Shown: positions 41,790-51,158, counted from the first letter of the stretch. The stretch is DNA of 64,000 nt from Thermodesulfovibrio sp. (GCA_020725335.1 DYFF01000001.1:18602-82601); one strand, 5' to 3'. Notes: generated by a model from the letters alone, not told the origin. Numbers and translations: made by a program.

Positions 41790-41975
41790 ATGGTAGCAGA
41801 TGATAAAATAGATCCTTTAGGTCCATACAGAGGCATTAGACCTCTCAAGGAAGGAACAGTTTTTGCTAAGTTCAAGGTTAAGAAAAAATTTTCAAAAAAA
41901 GAAGAAAAACCAGAAGAGGAAAAGCCATTATCAGAGAAAGGCTCTGGAGAACACAGAATTGATATTGAAGCATAA
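41790..41975 (+). CDS. Small charged protein of unknown function
   Basis: This 61-residue hydrophilic protein has a lysine/glutamate-rich middle (KVKKKFSKKEEKPEEEKP) and no membrane segment. Its ATG lies 1 base after the HDOD stop, which suggests translational coupling as the last gene of the che operon. I recognise no family. It starts with DDKIDPLGPYRGIRPL, an unusual proline/glycine-containing N-terminus. The small size leaves some doubt that it is a gene. Confidence 0.55.
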   Translation: MVADDKIDPLGPYRGIRPLKEGTVFAKFKVKKKFSKKEEKPEEEKPLSEKGSGEHRIDIEA

Positions 41976-41987
41976 TTTGGCGTAAAA

Positions 41988-42013
41988 AGGAAAAAATTTC
42001 CTACCCCTTAAAT
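41988..42013 (+). terminator. Weak hairpin after the che operon
   Basis: AGGAAA and TTTCCT form a short inverted repeat with a 3-base loop 13 bases after the small-protein stop, followed by a mixed T-rich stretch. It is AT-rich and could be a weak terminator only. Confidence 0.3.
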
Positions 42014-42074
42014 TTTTTCTATATATTTCATAAACCAAAATTAAAATTTTTCAATATTTTCAATGATTTATTTA

Positions 42075-42090
42075 TGGCATGAGTCTTGCT
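42075..42090 (+). promoter_or_regulatory. Sigma-54-like promoter of the flgF-flgL operon
   Basis: TGGCATGAGTCTTGCT matches the sigma-54 consensus in 11 of the usual key positions, with GG at 42076-42077 and GC at 42088-42089 exactly ten bases apart. It lies 40 bases before flgF in a gene-free AT-rich gap. Confidence 0.8.
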
Positions 42091-42129
42091 TTTGAAAATG
42101 GGCAGTATATTAAATAGGAGGTAGGATTA

Positions 42130-42849
42130 ATGTATAAAGGAATTTATATAGCAATGACTGGCATGAGCATGAGAGAAAACGAATTATCTTCCATATCAAA
42201 TAATCTTGCCAATGTTAATACAACAGGATATAAAAGACAAAGCTTTGCAAGCATGCTCTATCCCTTATTATCGGGAAAACCTTCTGACAAAAAAGCAATA
42301 TACAATGATGCAAGGGCACAAACTTTCTTTGGTACTCAGTATATAGATACCTCTCAAGGAAATCTAAAAAAGACAGGAAATTCTCTTGATATTGCTATTC
42401 AAGGAGAAGGTTTTTTTGCTGTTCAAAGGGGACAAAAAATTTTTTATACAAGAGAAGGTTCTTTTACAAAGGATAGTGAAAATTATCTTGTCACTCAATC
42501 GGGGCTAAGAGTTCTTGACCAGAATAATAATGCCATATTAATTGACGGTAAAACAATCGAAATAGGACAGGATGGAAATATATATGTTGATGGCAACTTA
42601 GTCTCTAAAATTAAAATTGCAAAGGTTGAAGGGTTAACACATGTAGGAAGTTCTCTTTATGAAGGAATAGAAAAAGGAGAGGCAACTGGTCAGATACTTC
42701 AGGGATGGATTGAAGGTTCAAATGTAAATCCAATGAATGAACTTGTTCAGATGATTCAGGCAATTAGAAACTTTGAATTTGCCCAAAGAGTAACAATGAA
42801 TTTTGACCAGCTTGCTCAGCGTGCAGTAAGCGAAATAGCAAGAATATAA
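42130..42849 (+). CDS. flgF: Flagellar proximal rod protein FlgF
   Basis: The 239-residue protein has the N-terminal rod motif [20 protein letters not shown] and the C-terminal helix MNELVQMIQAIRNFEFAQRV of axial proteins. Its length and its position directly before flgG favour FlgF. It is secreted by the flagellar export gate without a Sec signal. The ribosome site is TAGGAGGTAGG. Confidence 0.9.
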   Translation: MYKGIYIAMTGMSMRENELSSISNNLANVNTTGYKRQSFASMLYPLLSGKPSDKKAIYNDARAQTFFGTQYIDTSQGNLKKTGNSLDIAIQGEGFFAVQRGQKIFYTREGSFTKDSENYLVTQSGLRVLDQNNNAILIDGKTIEIGQDGNIYVDGNLVSKIKIAKVEGLTHVGSSLYEGIEKGEATGQILQGWIEGSNVNPMNELVQMIQAIRNFEFAQRVTMNFDQLAQRAVSEIARI

Positions 42850-42861
42850 AGGAGGTAAAAT

Positions 42862-43650
42862 ATGTTAAGGTCACTTTTTACTGCAGCAACAGGAATGTAT
42901 GCTCAGCAGCTTAATGTAGACGTGATTTCACATAACCTTGCCAATGTTAATACCACAGGTTTTAAAAAAGGTAGAGCTGAATTCCAGGATTTAATTTATC
43001 AGACAATGATTCAGCCAGGAGCACCCTCTGATGACGGGACTCAGTATCCTTCAGGAATTCAGGTTGGGCTTGGTGTTAGACCTGTTGCAGTTGCCAAATT
43101 TTTTACAACTGGCGATCTTGTGAACACAGGCAATAGTTTAGATTTAGCAATTGATGGAGAAGGTTTTTTTCAAGTCACTCTTCCAGATGGCACAATTGCT
43201 TATACAAGAGCTGGTAATTTAAGGATAGATAGAGATGGAAGAATTGTTACCAATGATGGATATCCAATCGAACCTGGAATAACTGTTCCAGCAGATGCTA
43301 CCAGTATCACAGTAGGAGGAGACGGTAGAGTAACGGTAACACAGCCAGGAACTGTAGCACCAGTTGAGATTGGAACCATTGAACTTGCGAGGTTTATAAA
43401 TCCAGGTGGATTAAGAGCAATAGGAAAGAACCTTTTTCTGGAGAGTGATGCTTCAGGTGCTCCTACTACAGGAACACCAGGCACAGAGGGAAGAGGTACG
43501 ATTGTTCAGGGATTTCTTGAAATGTCAAATGTAAATATTGTAGAGGAACTGGCTAATTTAATTATAGCCCAAAGAGCCTTTGATATTAACTCAAAAGCCG
43601 TTCAGACTTCTGATGAGATGTTACAAACTGTATCAGCTCTTAAGAGGTAA
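42862..43650 (+). CDS. flgG: Flagellar distal rod protein FlgG
   Basis: The 262-residue protein has the standard FlgG length. It begins [20 protein letters not shown] with [20 protein letters not shown], and ends with [20 protein letters not shown] and [18 protein letters not shown], typical of FlgG. It forms the distal rod that crosses the L and P rings. The ribosome site is AAGGAGG. Confidence 0.96.
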   Translation: MLRSLFTAATGMYAQQLNVDVISHNLANVNTTGFKKGRAEFQDLIYQTMIQPGAPSDDGTQYPSGIQVGLGVRPVAVAKFFTTGDLVNTGNSLDLAIDGEGFFQVTLPDGTIAYTRAGNLRIDRDGRIVTNDGYPIEPGITVPADATSITVGGDGRVTVTQPGTVAPVEIGTIELARFINPGGLRAIGKNLFLESDASGAPTTGTPGTEGRGTIVQGFLEMSNVNIVEELANLIIAQRAFDINSKAVQTSDEMLQTVSALKR

Positions 43651-43652
43651 AG

Positions 43653-44336
43653 ATGAGAAGTTTGAGGTTTAATACTATACTTTTACTTTCTATTGTTTTT
43701 ATCTTTTTAATTCCATCAAATATTTTTGCTTTTGATGGGGATATTCTTGCGAGACTTCTTAAGGAAGAAATTAGGAAATCATCTATTAATAAAGAGGTAA
43801 ATATTGGAGATATTAAATTTATAGGTTTTTCACCAAATGGAAACTGCTTACCTGAAAAGTTAAAGATAAGGGAGATAAAAAGACCTAATTCCGTGGAATT
43901 TACTTTTTATTGTGGAACAAGACAATACAGAGCCATTGCCACTTATGAAATTCTTCTAACGCTCTATATCTCTCAAAGAAATCTGAAACGAGGAGATGTG
44001 ATTGCAGAGGAAGACATATTAGAAATTAAGAAACCCTCAGATAAAATGCCTTCTGGTGCCATACGGAATAAAAATGAATTAATTGGTAAGGTAGTGAAAA
44101 GAAGCATTTCTCAGGGAATAATTTTAAAGCAAGATCATCTGTACTCAGGAGTTCCAGTTAAGAGAGGTAGTCATGTGCAAGTTTTAATTACCTCTGGCAA
44201 AGTCACTATAATGACAGATGGTGTTCTTAAATCTGACACTACCGTAGGAGAAATGGCTAAAGTACAATGTTTTCAAACTGGCAAGGAAATTGTAGGAGAA
44301 CTTGTAGATAAAGATAAAGTGAGGATATTACTATGA
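43653..44336 (+). CDS. flgA: P-ring chaperone FlgA
   Basis: The 227-residue protein has a Sec signal peptide (hydrophobic core about residues 8-25, ending at NIFAF) and a C-terminal SAF domain (about 105-225; ISQRNLKRGDVIAEEDILEI; GVPVKRGSHVQVLI). FlgA helps FlgI assemble into the P ring in the periplasm. It overlaps flgH by 4 bases. Confidence 0.93.
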   Translation: MRSLRFNTILLLSIVFIFLIPSNIFAFDGDILARLLKEEIRKSSINKEVNIGDIKFIGFSPNGNCLPEKLKIREIKRPNSVEFTFYCGTRQYRAIATYEILLTLYISQRNLKRGDVIAEEDILEIKKPSDKMPSGAIRNKNELIGKVVKRSISQGIILKQDHLYSGVPVKRGSHVQVLITSGKVTIMTDGVLKSDTTVGEMAKVQCFQTGKEIVGELVDKDKVRILL

Positions 44337-45109
44337 GAAAAATTGCAAGAAAGTATAACTCTATGGATTCTTTATATGGTCAAAGGCATTTGATAGTTAA
44401 ACTCCTTTTGCTAAGTATTTTTACCCTGCTAATCTCAGCCTGCTCAGAACTTAAAGAGGTAAGAGATATCAAAAATGCGGGAATGCCACCTAAGTATTAC
44501 CCAGAAGAACCTAAGCAAGTTATCACAAATGAAGGTTCTCTATGGAGGAATAAAGCTTCCCTCTATGAAGATAAAAAAGCACGTAGAGTAAACGATCTGG
44601 TAACAATAATAATAAATGAAACAACAACTGCCCAGAAAAAGGCATCTACGTCATCTTCAAGGGATTCTTCTACAAATTATGGTCTTGATACATTTTTTGG
44701 TATGAATACTGATTTTAATATTCAAAATCTTCCCTTAATAAACGGGTTTTATAAGGCAGGAAATGTTTTTTCTCCCGCTGTTAAAGGCTCAGCTAAGAGT
44801 GATTTTAAAGGAGATGGGGATACCGCAAGAACAGGAAAAATAGCTGGAACAATCACTGCTAAGGTAGTAGAAGTTCTTCCTAATGGAAATCTTGTCATTG
44901 AGTCAAGAAAAGAGATTTTTGTGAATAATGAAAAGGAGATACTCGTTTTAAGAGGTATCATAAGGCCTGATGATATAAGTCAGAGCAATACAATTTTAAG
45001 TCAGTATGTGGCAGATGCACAGATATATCTTGTGGGCGAGGGAACCCTTGGGGATAAACAATCTCAGGGCTGGCTGGTAAGAATTCTTGATAAAATTTGG
45101 CCCTTTTAG
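44333..45109 (+). CDS. flgH: L-ring lipoprotein FlgH
   Basis: The 258-residue protein has a lipoprotein signal with the lipobox LISAC (Cys37). It contains LYEDKKARRVNDLVTIIINE and the end GWLVRILDKIWPF, both FlgH-like. The pre-signal stretch is long (about 20 residues), so a downstream start at the ATG coding Met11 is possible. FlgH forms the outer membrane ring, which agrees with a two-membrane cell. Confidence 0.93.
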   Translation: MRKIARKYNSMDSLYGQRHLIVKLLLLSIFTLLISACSELKEVRDIKNAGMPPKYYPEEPKQVITNEGSLWRNKASLYEDKKARRVNDLVTIIINETTTAQKKASTSSSRDSSTNYGLDTFFGMNTDFNIQNLPLINGFYKAGNVFSPAVKGSAKSDFKGDGDTARTGKIAGTITAKVVEVLPNGNLVIESRKEIFVNNEKEILVLRGIIRPDDISQSNTILSQYVADAQIYLVGEGTLGDKQSQGWLVRILDKIWPF

Positions 45110-45121
45110 AGGAGGTTGAAG

Positions 45122-46252
45122 ATGAAAATTTATAAAAATGTCATTCTGAGCTCAGGGAAGAATCTCCTCCTTATCGTTTTAATTATTATCACTTTTTTCA
45201 CGAACTCCTATGGTGAGAGAATAAAGGACATAGCTAATTGGTCAGGGATAAGAGAAAACCAACTTATTGGTTATGGCCTTGTAGTAGGCTTAAACGGTAC
45301 AGGTGATAAGGATGGAACATATCTTTATCAACCAATAGCTAATATGTTAAGCAGAATGGGAATCACTGTTAATGTGAAAGACCTTAAAGGAAAGGTTAAA
45401 AATGTTGCAGCAGTTATGGTTACTGCAAAGTTACCTACTAATGTTAAACCAGGAGCAAAAATTGATGTTCAGGTATCCTCCATAGGAGATGCTAAATCTC
45501 TTCAGGGAGGAACTCTGCTGCTTACACCTCTTACAGGACCAGATGGTGAAGTATATGCTTTAGCACAGGGACCTGTATCAATTGGGGGTTTTATAGCTAC
45601 GGGCAAAGCTGCTCAAGCAGTTAAAAATCATCAAAATGTTGGCTATATACCTGAAGGTGCAGTAGTTGAAAAAACTGTAACTGTTGATCTTGCTGGGAAA
45701 AGAGAACTGCTACTACTTCTCCATTATCCTGACATAACAACAGCAACTAATATGGCAGAGAAAATTAATCAAAAATTTAAAGCTAATCTTGCAAAGGCTA
45801 TTGATCCTACTACTGTTTATGTAAGTATTCCATCAACTCTTTCAGGCAATGTTGTCGATTTTATGGCAGAGATTGAAAAACTTGACGTTATTACAGACCA
45901 GCCGGCAAAAGTTGTAATAAATGAAAGAACAGGTACTGTTGTAATAGGTTCAAATGTAAAAATTGCTCCAACAGCACTTGCTCATGGTGGGCTTACAATA
46001 ACAATTAAAGAAACCCCCGAAGTAAGTCAGCCATTACCTTTAGCTCCAAGAGGAGCAACAACTGAGGTTGTTCCAAGAACTGAGGTTAAGGTAGAAGAAA
46101 AACACGCTTCCTTGATGGAAGTGAAAGGTTCAACAGTTGGAGAATTAATAAAAGCACTAAATGCATTAGGGGTTACACCAAAGGATTTGATTTCGATACT
46201 TCAGGCATTAAAAACTTCAGGTGCTTTAAAGGCAGACTTAGTATTAATGTGA
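45122..46252 (+). CDS. flgI: P-ring protein FlgI
   Basis: I start the gene at ATG 45122 because AGGAGG lies 6 bases upstream; a TTG six bases earlier is in frame but too close to that site. The 376-residue protein has a Sec signal and then RIKDIANWSGIRENQLIGYG and LVVGLNGTGDKDGT, hallmarks of FlgI. It forms the peptidoglycan-level ring around the rod. Confidence 0.95.
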   Translation: MKIYKNVILSSGKNLLLIVLIIITFFTNSYGERIKDIANWSGIRENQLIGYGLVVGLNGTGDKDGTYLYQPIANMLSRMGITVNVKDLKGKVKNVAAVMVTAKLPTNVKPGAKIDVQVSSIGDAKSLQGGTLLLTPLTGPDGEVYALAQGPVSIGGFIATGKAAQAVKNHQNVGYIPEGAVVEKTVTVDLAGKRELLLLLHYPDITTATNMAEKINQKFKANLAKAIDPTTVYVSIPSTLSGNVVDFMAEIEKLDVITDQPAKVVINERTGTVVIGSNVKIAPTALAHGGLTITIKETPEVSQPLPLAPRGATTEVVPRTEVKVEEKHASLMEVKGSTVGELIKALNALGVTPKDLISILQALKTSGALKADLVLM

Positions 46253-46259
46253 GAAAGAG

Positions 46260-47027
46260 ATGATACCTAAAGTTACACATAAGAATCAGATAGATGAAGC
46301 TTCTATTAAACAGGCAAAGGAGCTTTCTAAAAAAATTGAAACAGTTTTCTTAACGGAGATGTTAAAAGTCATGCTTACAGACACCTCATTAACAAAGGAT
46401 AGGAATATGTCAACTTATATGACAGTTTTAATACCAGAAATAGCAACTATCATGGCTGAAAGAGAAATTGGCATAGGAAGATTTCTGACAGAAAATCCAA
46501 ATTTTATGAATAGCTTAACAAAAAATGGGAAAATAGAATTAAAACCAATCCCTCAGACTATTCCTCAAGAAACAAGCAATGATGCAAATAAATTAAAAGA
46601 AGGAAAAATTTTTTTACCTAAAACTCTTTCTCTTCCTGTAAATGGAGAGATAACATCAAAATTTGGGTTGAGAATTGACCCTATAGATGGGAAAAAACGT
46701 CATCATAATGGAATTGATATAGCTGTTCCTGAAGGTACAAATATTAATCCTGTATTACCGGGTAAAGTTATTTATTCAGGTTACTCAAAGGGATATGGAA
46801 ATTGTGTCATTGTAGAGCACGAAGACGGTATTCAGACAATTTATGCTCATAATTCAAAAAATCTTGTAAAAGTTGGAGATACAGTCTCTAAAGAGACAGT
46901 CATTGCTCTTTCTGGTTCTACAGGAAGAACAACAGGTCCGCATTTACATTTTGAGGTAAGGAAAGAAGGAAAACCTGTGAATCCTCTTGCTATGCTAAAT
47001 AATTACCAAAAAGCGACGATTTCTTAA
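46260..47027 (+). CDS. flgJ: FlgJ-type rod protein with an M23 peptidase domain
   Basis: The 255-residue protein has an N-terminal rod-cap domain (about 15-80; ETVFLTEMLKVMLTDTSL, IATIMAEREIGIG) like FlgJ. A linker and an M23/LytM metallopeptidase follow (about 125-248). The zinc motifs are intact: HHNGID (His149, Asp153), His197 in YAHN and HLH (228-230). Classical FlgJ carries a glucosaminidase here; this version would cut peptide cross-links instead. No Sec signal is seen, so export through the flagellar gate is expected. Confidence 0.9.
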   Translation: MIPKVTHKNQIDEASIKQAKELSKKIETVFLTEMLKVMLTDTSLTKDRNMSTYMTVLIPEIATIMAEREIGIGRFLTENPNFMNSLTKNGKIELKPIPQTIPQETSNDANKLKEGKIFLPKTLSLPVNGEITSKFGLRIDPIDGKKRHHNGIDIAVPEGTNINPVLPGKVIYSGYSKGYGNCVIVEHEDGIQTIYAHNSKNLVKVGDTVSKETVIALSGSTGRTTGPHLHFEVRKEGKPVNPLAMLNNYQKATIS

Positions 47028-47052
47028 ACAAAAGAAAAAGGAGGTGTTTTTT

Positions 47053-47352
47053 ATGATTGGCGGACCTATAAGAATAGATGGAGTAACACCAAATACAGGC
47101 ATGATGCCTGAAAAATCTCAAGGTAAAGCTCCTGAAAGAAGCGAGGAAGTATTAACAAAAGATCAGGTAACTGTATCAGAAGCAGCTAAAAATATCTCAA
47201 GACTCATGGTGGAGGTTAGCAATATACCTGATATCAGGGCTGACAAGGTTGAAGAGTTAAAGAATGCGATTAATTCCGGTACTTATGAGGTTAAAGGCAG
47301 TGAGGTAGCAGGCAAAATGATTAAGGAGGCAATAATTGACAAGCTTGTATAA
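47053..47352 (+). CDS. flgM: Anti-sigma-28 factor FlgM
   Basis: I start at ATG 47053 rather than the in-frame GTG at 47044, which lies inside the ribosome site GGAGGTG. The 99-residue protein has a disordered N-terminus and the FlgM C-terminal region (VTVSEAAKNISRLMVEVSNI; DKVEELKNAINSGTYEV). It holds FliA until the hook is finished and FlgM is exported. Confidence 0.93.
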   Translation: MIGGPIRIDGVTPNTGMMPEKSQGKAPERSEEVLTKDQVTVSEAAKNISRLMVEVSNIPDIRADKVEELKNAINSGTYEVKGSEVAGKMIKEAIIDKLV

Positions 47353-47785
47353 AGAGCTTGCAAACATTCTGAAAGAGGAAAAAAGATTACTTTCGGAGCT
47401 CTATTCTGTTGTATCAGAAGAGCGTGATGCTATTGTAGCTCTAAATTCAAAAGAGCTTGAAAAAATTTTAATGAATAAAGAGGCTTTGCTGGTTAAAATT
47501 TCTCTCTGGGAAAAGGAAAGGGAAAAGATTTTAAAAAATCATGGATTAGATGGAAGAACAATTTCAGAGATAATAAAGATGCAATCTAATCAGGAAGAAA
47601 ATAAAGAAATTTCTGTTATTGAGGAAGTATATAAAACAATGAAATCCCTTCTTTATGCTATTGCAGAAATACAGAAAATAAATGAGCAGTTAATTGATCG
47701 CTCAATAATTCATATTGGAACAGCAATTAAATTTTTTGAAAGTTTTGGCATAAAGCCTAAACAGACATTATCAAGGGAGGCATAA
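47336..47785 (+). CDS. flgN: FlgN-like export chaperone
   Basis: The 149-residue helical protein fits FlgN by size, coiled-coil character (EEKRLLSELYSVVSEERDAI) and place between flgM and flgK, whose product it would chaperone. It starts at a TTG with AAGGAGG 6 bases upstream, inside the end of flgM. Sequence signatures of FlgN are weak, so context carries the call. Confidence 0.8.
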   Translation: MTSLYKELANILKEEKRLLSELYSVVSEERDAIVALNSKELEKILMNKEALLVKISLWEKEREKILKNHGLDGRTISEIIKMQSNQEENKEISVIEEVYKTMKSLLYAIAEIQKINEQLIDRSIIHIGTAIKFFESFGIKPKQTLSREA

Positions 47786-49420
47786 ATGGCTTTATCTGCT
47801 ATTTTTGATATTGCAAAAACAGGAGTTTTAACTTATCAGAAAGCCTTGCAAGTTGTCTCCCATAATATAGCGAATGCAGCAACAGAAGGCTATACAAGGC
47901 AAGATGTAATATTTACAAATATAGCCTCTGGATTATCAAGCACTGCTGGTATGGCTGGAAGAGGGGTAAGAATTGAGGATATAAGAAGACTATATGATTC
48001 CTTTTTAGAACAACAGATTAAAACAGAAAGTTCAAATTTGGCATATTGGGATGTAACTTACAATGGTTTGCTTAAATTGGAGAACATTTTTAATGAAGCC
48101 TCTGAGGTTTCTCTTAGTAATACGATAAATGAATTTTTTAATGCCTGGCAGGAATTAAGTCAGAATCCCGCTGGAACTGCTGAAAGAGATTTATTAATTG
48201 ATAAAGCCCTATATCTAACAAAAAGAATAACTACTGACTATCGCTCCCTAATGAATGAGCGGAATGAACTCTATGTCAATTCACAAAATTTAGTAAATCA
48301 GATAAACAGCTATCTTGACAAAATCAATGAACTGAATGAAAAAATTGCAGCAAGTCCTGGTGCTCTCGATATGAAAGACCAAAGAGATATTCTTGTAAAG
48401 CAATTAAATGACATTGTTCAGATTAATTATTTTGAGGATAACGTAGGAAGATACACAATACTTCTTGGAGGCATGCCTCTTATAGATGCTGGTAGAGTTT
48501 ATCATCTGAATGTGGGACTTGATAATAATCAGAATCTAAAGTTCAATGTGGAAACAGCATCGGGATTAGTTGATGTAACCTCACGTATTCAAGGAGGAAA
48601 ACTTAAGGCGAACATAGATTTAAGAGATGATGTCATCTTAGATTACATGAATAAGCTAAATATGTTTGTTTTTGACCTCACAGAAGCAGTTAATGCTCAG
48701 CATAGATTAGGATACGGACTTGATGGCTCAACAGGGAATAATTTTTTCAGTCAACTATATGATTTAAACCTCACTTCAGGTTCAATTAGTAATTTTATTT
48801 TTAAAATCGATAATGTAAATAAAAGCACCTATCATCAATATACCATTCAATATGATGGTACAAATTGGACTGTAACTGACAATAGTACAACTCCTTCTAC
48901 ATATATAACTCCTTCAGTAGAGACTTTAACTAATGGATATAAAATAAGTTTTAACGGAATTAATTTAACAATTAATAATACATCACCGACTTTTAACTTT
49001 ACATTTCAAATTAAGCCTAACACATCCCTTTATTTTGATGTAGCGATAACAGATACTGATAAAATTGCTGCTGCTGGGCAGAACCCAACAGGTCCAAACA
49101 GTGGTGTAATGGACAATGAAAATGCAAAGGCAATTTATTCATTGTTGAATTCACAGATTATCGGTAATTCAACTCCAATAGACTATTATAGAGGCATTGT
49201 TTCGGAAATTGGAGTTTTTTCAAATAGTGCAAGGGTTCAAAAAACTTTTCAAGAATCCTTATTTCAGCAACTACAAAACAGAAGACAAGATGTCTCAGGA
49301 ATAAGTCTTGATGAAGAGGCAATCAATCTTGTTAAGTATCAGAAAATGTATGAAGCTTCAGCCAGGGTAATCAGAGTTGCTGATGAGATTTTAACAACAC
49401 TTTTTGATATGGTTAGGTGA
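47786..49420 (+). CDS. flgK: Hook-filament junction protein FlgK
   Basis: The 544-residue protein starts with the axial motif VVSHNIANAATEGYTRQDVI and has NEFFNAWQELSQNPAGTAER. It ends SGISLDEEAINLVKYQKMYE with EILTTLFDMVR, all typical of FlgK. It caps the hook and joins the filament through FlgL. It follows flgN directly and has ribosome site AAGGGAGG. Confidence 0.95.
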   Translation: MALSAIFDIAKTGVLTYQKALQVVSHNIANAATEGYTRQDVIFTNIASGLSSTAGMAGRGVRIEDIRRLYDSFLEQQIKTESSNLAYWDVTYNGLLKLENIFNEASEVSLSNTINEFFNAWQELSQNPAGTAERDLLIDKALYLTKRITTDYRSLMNERNELYVNSQNLVNQINSYLDKINELNEKIAASPGALDMKDQRDILVKQLNDIVQINYFEDNVGRYTILLGGMPLIDAGRVYHLNVGLDNNQNLKFNVETASGLVDVTSRIQGGKLKANIDLRDDVILDYMNKLNMFVFDLTEAVNAQHRLGYGLDGSTGNNFFSQLYDLNLTSGSISNFIFKIDNVNKSTYHQYTIQYDGTNWTVTDNSTTPSTYITPSVETLTNGYKISFNGINLTINNTSPTFNFTFQIKPNTSLYFDVAITDTDKIAAAGQNPTGPNSGVMDNENAKAIYSLLNSQIIGNSTPIDYYRGIVSEIGVFSNSARVQKTFQESLFQQLQNRRQDVSGISLDEEAINLVKYQKMYEASARVIRVADEILTTLFDMVR

Positions 49421-49468
49421 TCGCTTTGCGGTCATCCTGAGGGCATGAGCCTGAAGGAGCTATGAAGG
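49421..49468 (+). repeat. Possible degraded copy of a dispersed intergenic repeat
   Basis: The short gap between flgK and flgL holds TCATCCTGAGGGCATGAGCC followed by TGAAGGA. This resembles a TCAT(T/C)CTGAG type dispersed repeat. Its base composition is richer in GC than the surroundings. Only this copy is in the window, so the repeat nature is unproven. Confidence 0.35.
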
Positions 49469-49479
49469 AGAGGTAGACA

Positions 49480-50886
49480 ATGAAAGTAACAACAGGTTTT
49501 TTCTATCAGACATTTTTTAATGACCTTAATAAACAAATTGAAGCTATGTACAAGGGTCAAAGACAGCTTACAACTGGTAAGAGAGTGCTTTTACCAAGCG
49601 ATGACCCTATTGCTATATCAAGAATAACAAAATATAGAGCAGAACTCGCTGCTCTTGGGGAGTACTCAAGGGTAATTGATACTGCTAAAATTTATAACTC
49701 TTCAATTGAAACAGCTATTAATGATTTAAAAAATATGGTGACAAAAGCAAAACAGATTGCTGTTCAGGGTTCAACAGACACGCTTTCAGCCACGGACAGA
49801 CTCGCACTGTCGAGAGAGATTGAGACTTTGATACAAAGAAGTATAGATACCATAAATACTAAGGTATCAAACAGATACATCTTCGCAGGATTTAAAGCTG
49901 ATATACCGCCTGTAAATGAATCGACAGGGCTTTACCAATCTGATACAAATTTGCAAAAGTTAGATATAAACTCTTTTCTTGATGTTGCTGTAAATCTTCC
50001 CGCGACAGAGTTTTTTACATTTAGTGGTTCTGGAAATCTGATTTTTACTCCATACAATCAAAATCATACAGGCAATTTACACGATGTAGACCCATTGTCT
50101 GCCCTTCTTATGCCTAAACCTACAGGTGGAGCAATAACTGATCCAACAACAGCTTTTACAACCAATGGAGGAACGCTCACCATAAGATTGGGAGAAAAAA
50201 ATGAGGCTACAGTATCAATTTCAGCAAATGCCTCCTTGAATGATATAAGAGATGCCATCAATAATGACTCTCAGGCTTCTCAATATGTTAAAGCGTGGGT
50301 TGTAAATTATGGTACCACCTCTGATCCTGATTACAGACTCGTAATAAACGGTGTCCCTAATGGAAAATCTGACCAGATTAGAATTAATGTGAACTCCACT
50401 GATGTTCCAAATACAGGACTTAATCTATTATCCTATGACCCTGTATCTCCCGCTTCAATGATGACACTTGAAGAGAACATACGCGGATATAATTATATAA
50501 CAGACCCTACTGATCCTAACTATTACAGTTTCAACAATAATTATCTCAATGAAAATTACTACCTGAGGGCACTTCATTTCCTTAAAGTTGCTCTTGAAAA
50601 TAATGATCAGGGCAGAATTCAGAAGGCTGTTGGATATATAGATCAGATTGCAGATAAACTCTATAGACAACAATCAGTAATTGGTGCAAGATTGAATAAA
50701 ATAGAAAATATAACCGATTACAATCTTGAATTGGAGACCAATACAAAACAGAATCTATCAAATGACCAAGACGCAGACGCTGTTAAGGTTATCTCCGAAC
50801 TCAACCAGAGGATGGCGGTATTACAAGCATTGAGAACAACCTTTACTGACTTTTTCCGCAGCAATCTCTTTGACTTCTTGAGGTAA
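49480..50886 (+). CDS. flgL: Hook-filament junction protein FlgL
   Basis: The 468-residue protein has a flagellin-like N-terminal coiled coil (QLTTGKRVLLPSDDPIAISR, SRYIFAGF-like SNRYIFAGFK) and C-terminal coiled coil (LSNDQDADAVKVISELNQRM). It is longer than the roughly 300 residues of enteric FlgL because of a middle domain (about 190-320). It joins FlgK to the flagellin filament. No flagellin gene is in the window. Confidence 0.92.
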   Translation: MKVTTGFFYQTFFNDLNKQIEAMYKGQRQLTTGKRVLLPSDDPIAISRITKYRAELAALGEYSRVIDTAKIYNSSIETAINDLKNMVTKAKQIAVQGSTDTLSATDRLALSREIETLIQRSIDTINTKVSNRYIFAGFKADIPPVNESTGLYQSDTNLQKLDINSFLDVAVNLPATEFFTFSGSGNLIFTPYNQNHTGNLHDVDPLSALLMPKPTGGAITDPTTAFTTNGGTLTIRLGEKNEATVSISANASLNDIRDAINNDSQASQYVKAWVVNYGTTSDPDYRLVINGVPNGKSDQIRINVNSTDVPNTGLNLLSYDPVSPASMMTLEENIRGYNYITDPTDPNYYSFNNNYLNENYYLRALHFLKVALENNDQGRIQKAVGYIDQIADKLYRQQSVIGARLNKIENITDYNLELETNTKQNLSNDQDADAVKVISELNQRMAVLQALRTTFTDFFRSNLFDFLR

Positions 50887-50888
50887 AA

Positions 50889-51158
50889 GTGTTAGTCCTT
50901 ACGAGAAGGGCAGGTCAGTCTATAAGGCTTGGAGATGATATTCTTATTAAAATAGTTGATATTGATGGCTCTCAGGTGAAAATCGGTATAGAAGCACCAA
51001 AGGGTATTTTAATTTTCAGAGAGGAACTTTATGAAAAACTGAGGGAAAGTAATATAGAGGCATTAAAGACAGCAAAAGAACTAAAGCTTGATGACATTAT
51101 CTCTTCCAAACATTCTGAGGCACAGAGTGCCGAAGAAAATAAAGGAGTAAAAGAATGA
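50889..51158 (+). CDS. csrA: Carbon storage regulator CsrA
   Basis: The 89-residue protein starts at a GTG with MLVLTRRAGQSIRLGDDILI and VKIGIEAPKGILIFREELYE, the CsrA core. It has an extra C-terminal tail of about 25 residues beyond the usual 60-65. It binds GGA motifs in mRNA leaders and blocks translation, typically of flagellin. The neighbour fliW encodes its antagonist and overlaps it by 4 bases. Confidence 0.96.
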   Translation: MLVLTRRAGQSIRLGDDILIKIVDIDGSQVKIGIEAPKGILIFREELYEKLRESNIEALKTAKELKLDDIISSKHSEAQSAEENKGVKE

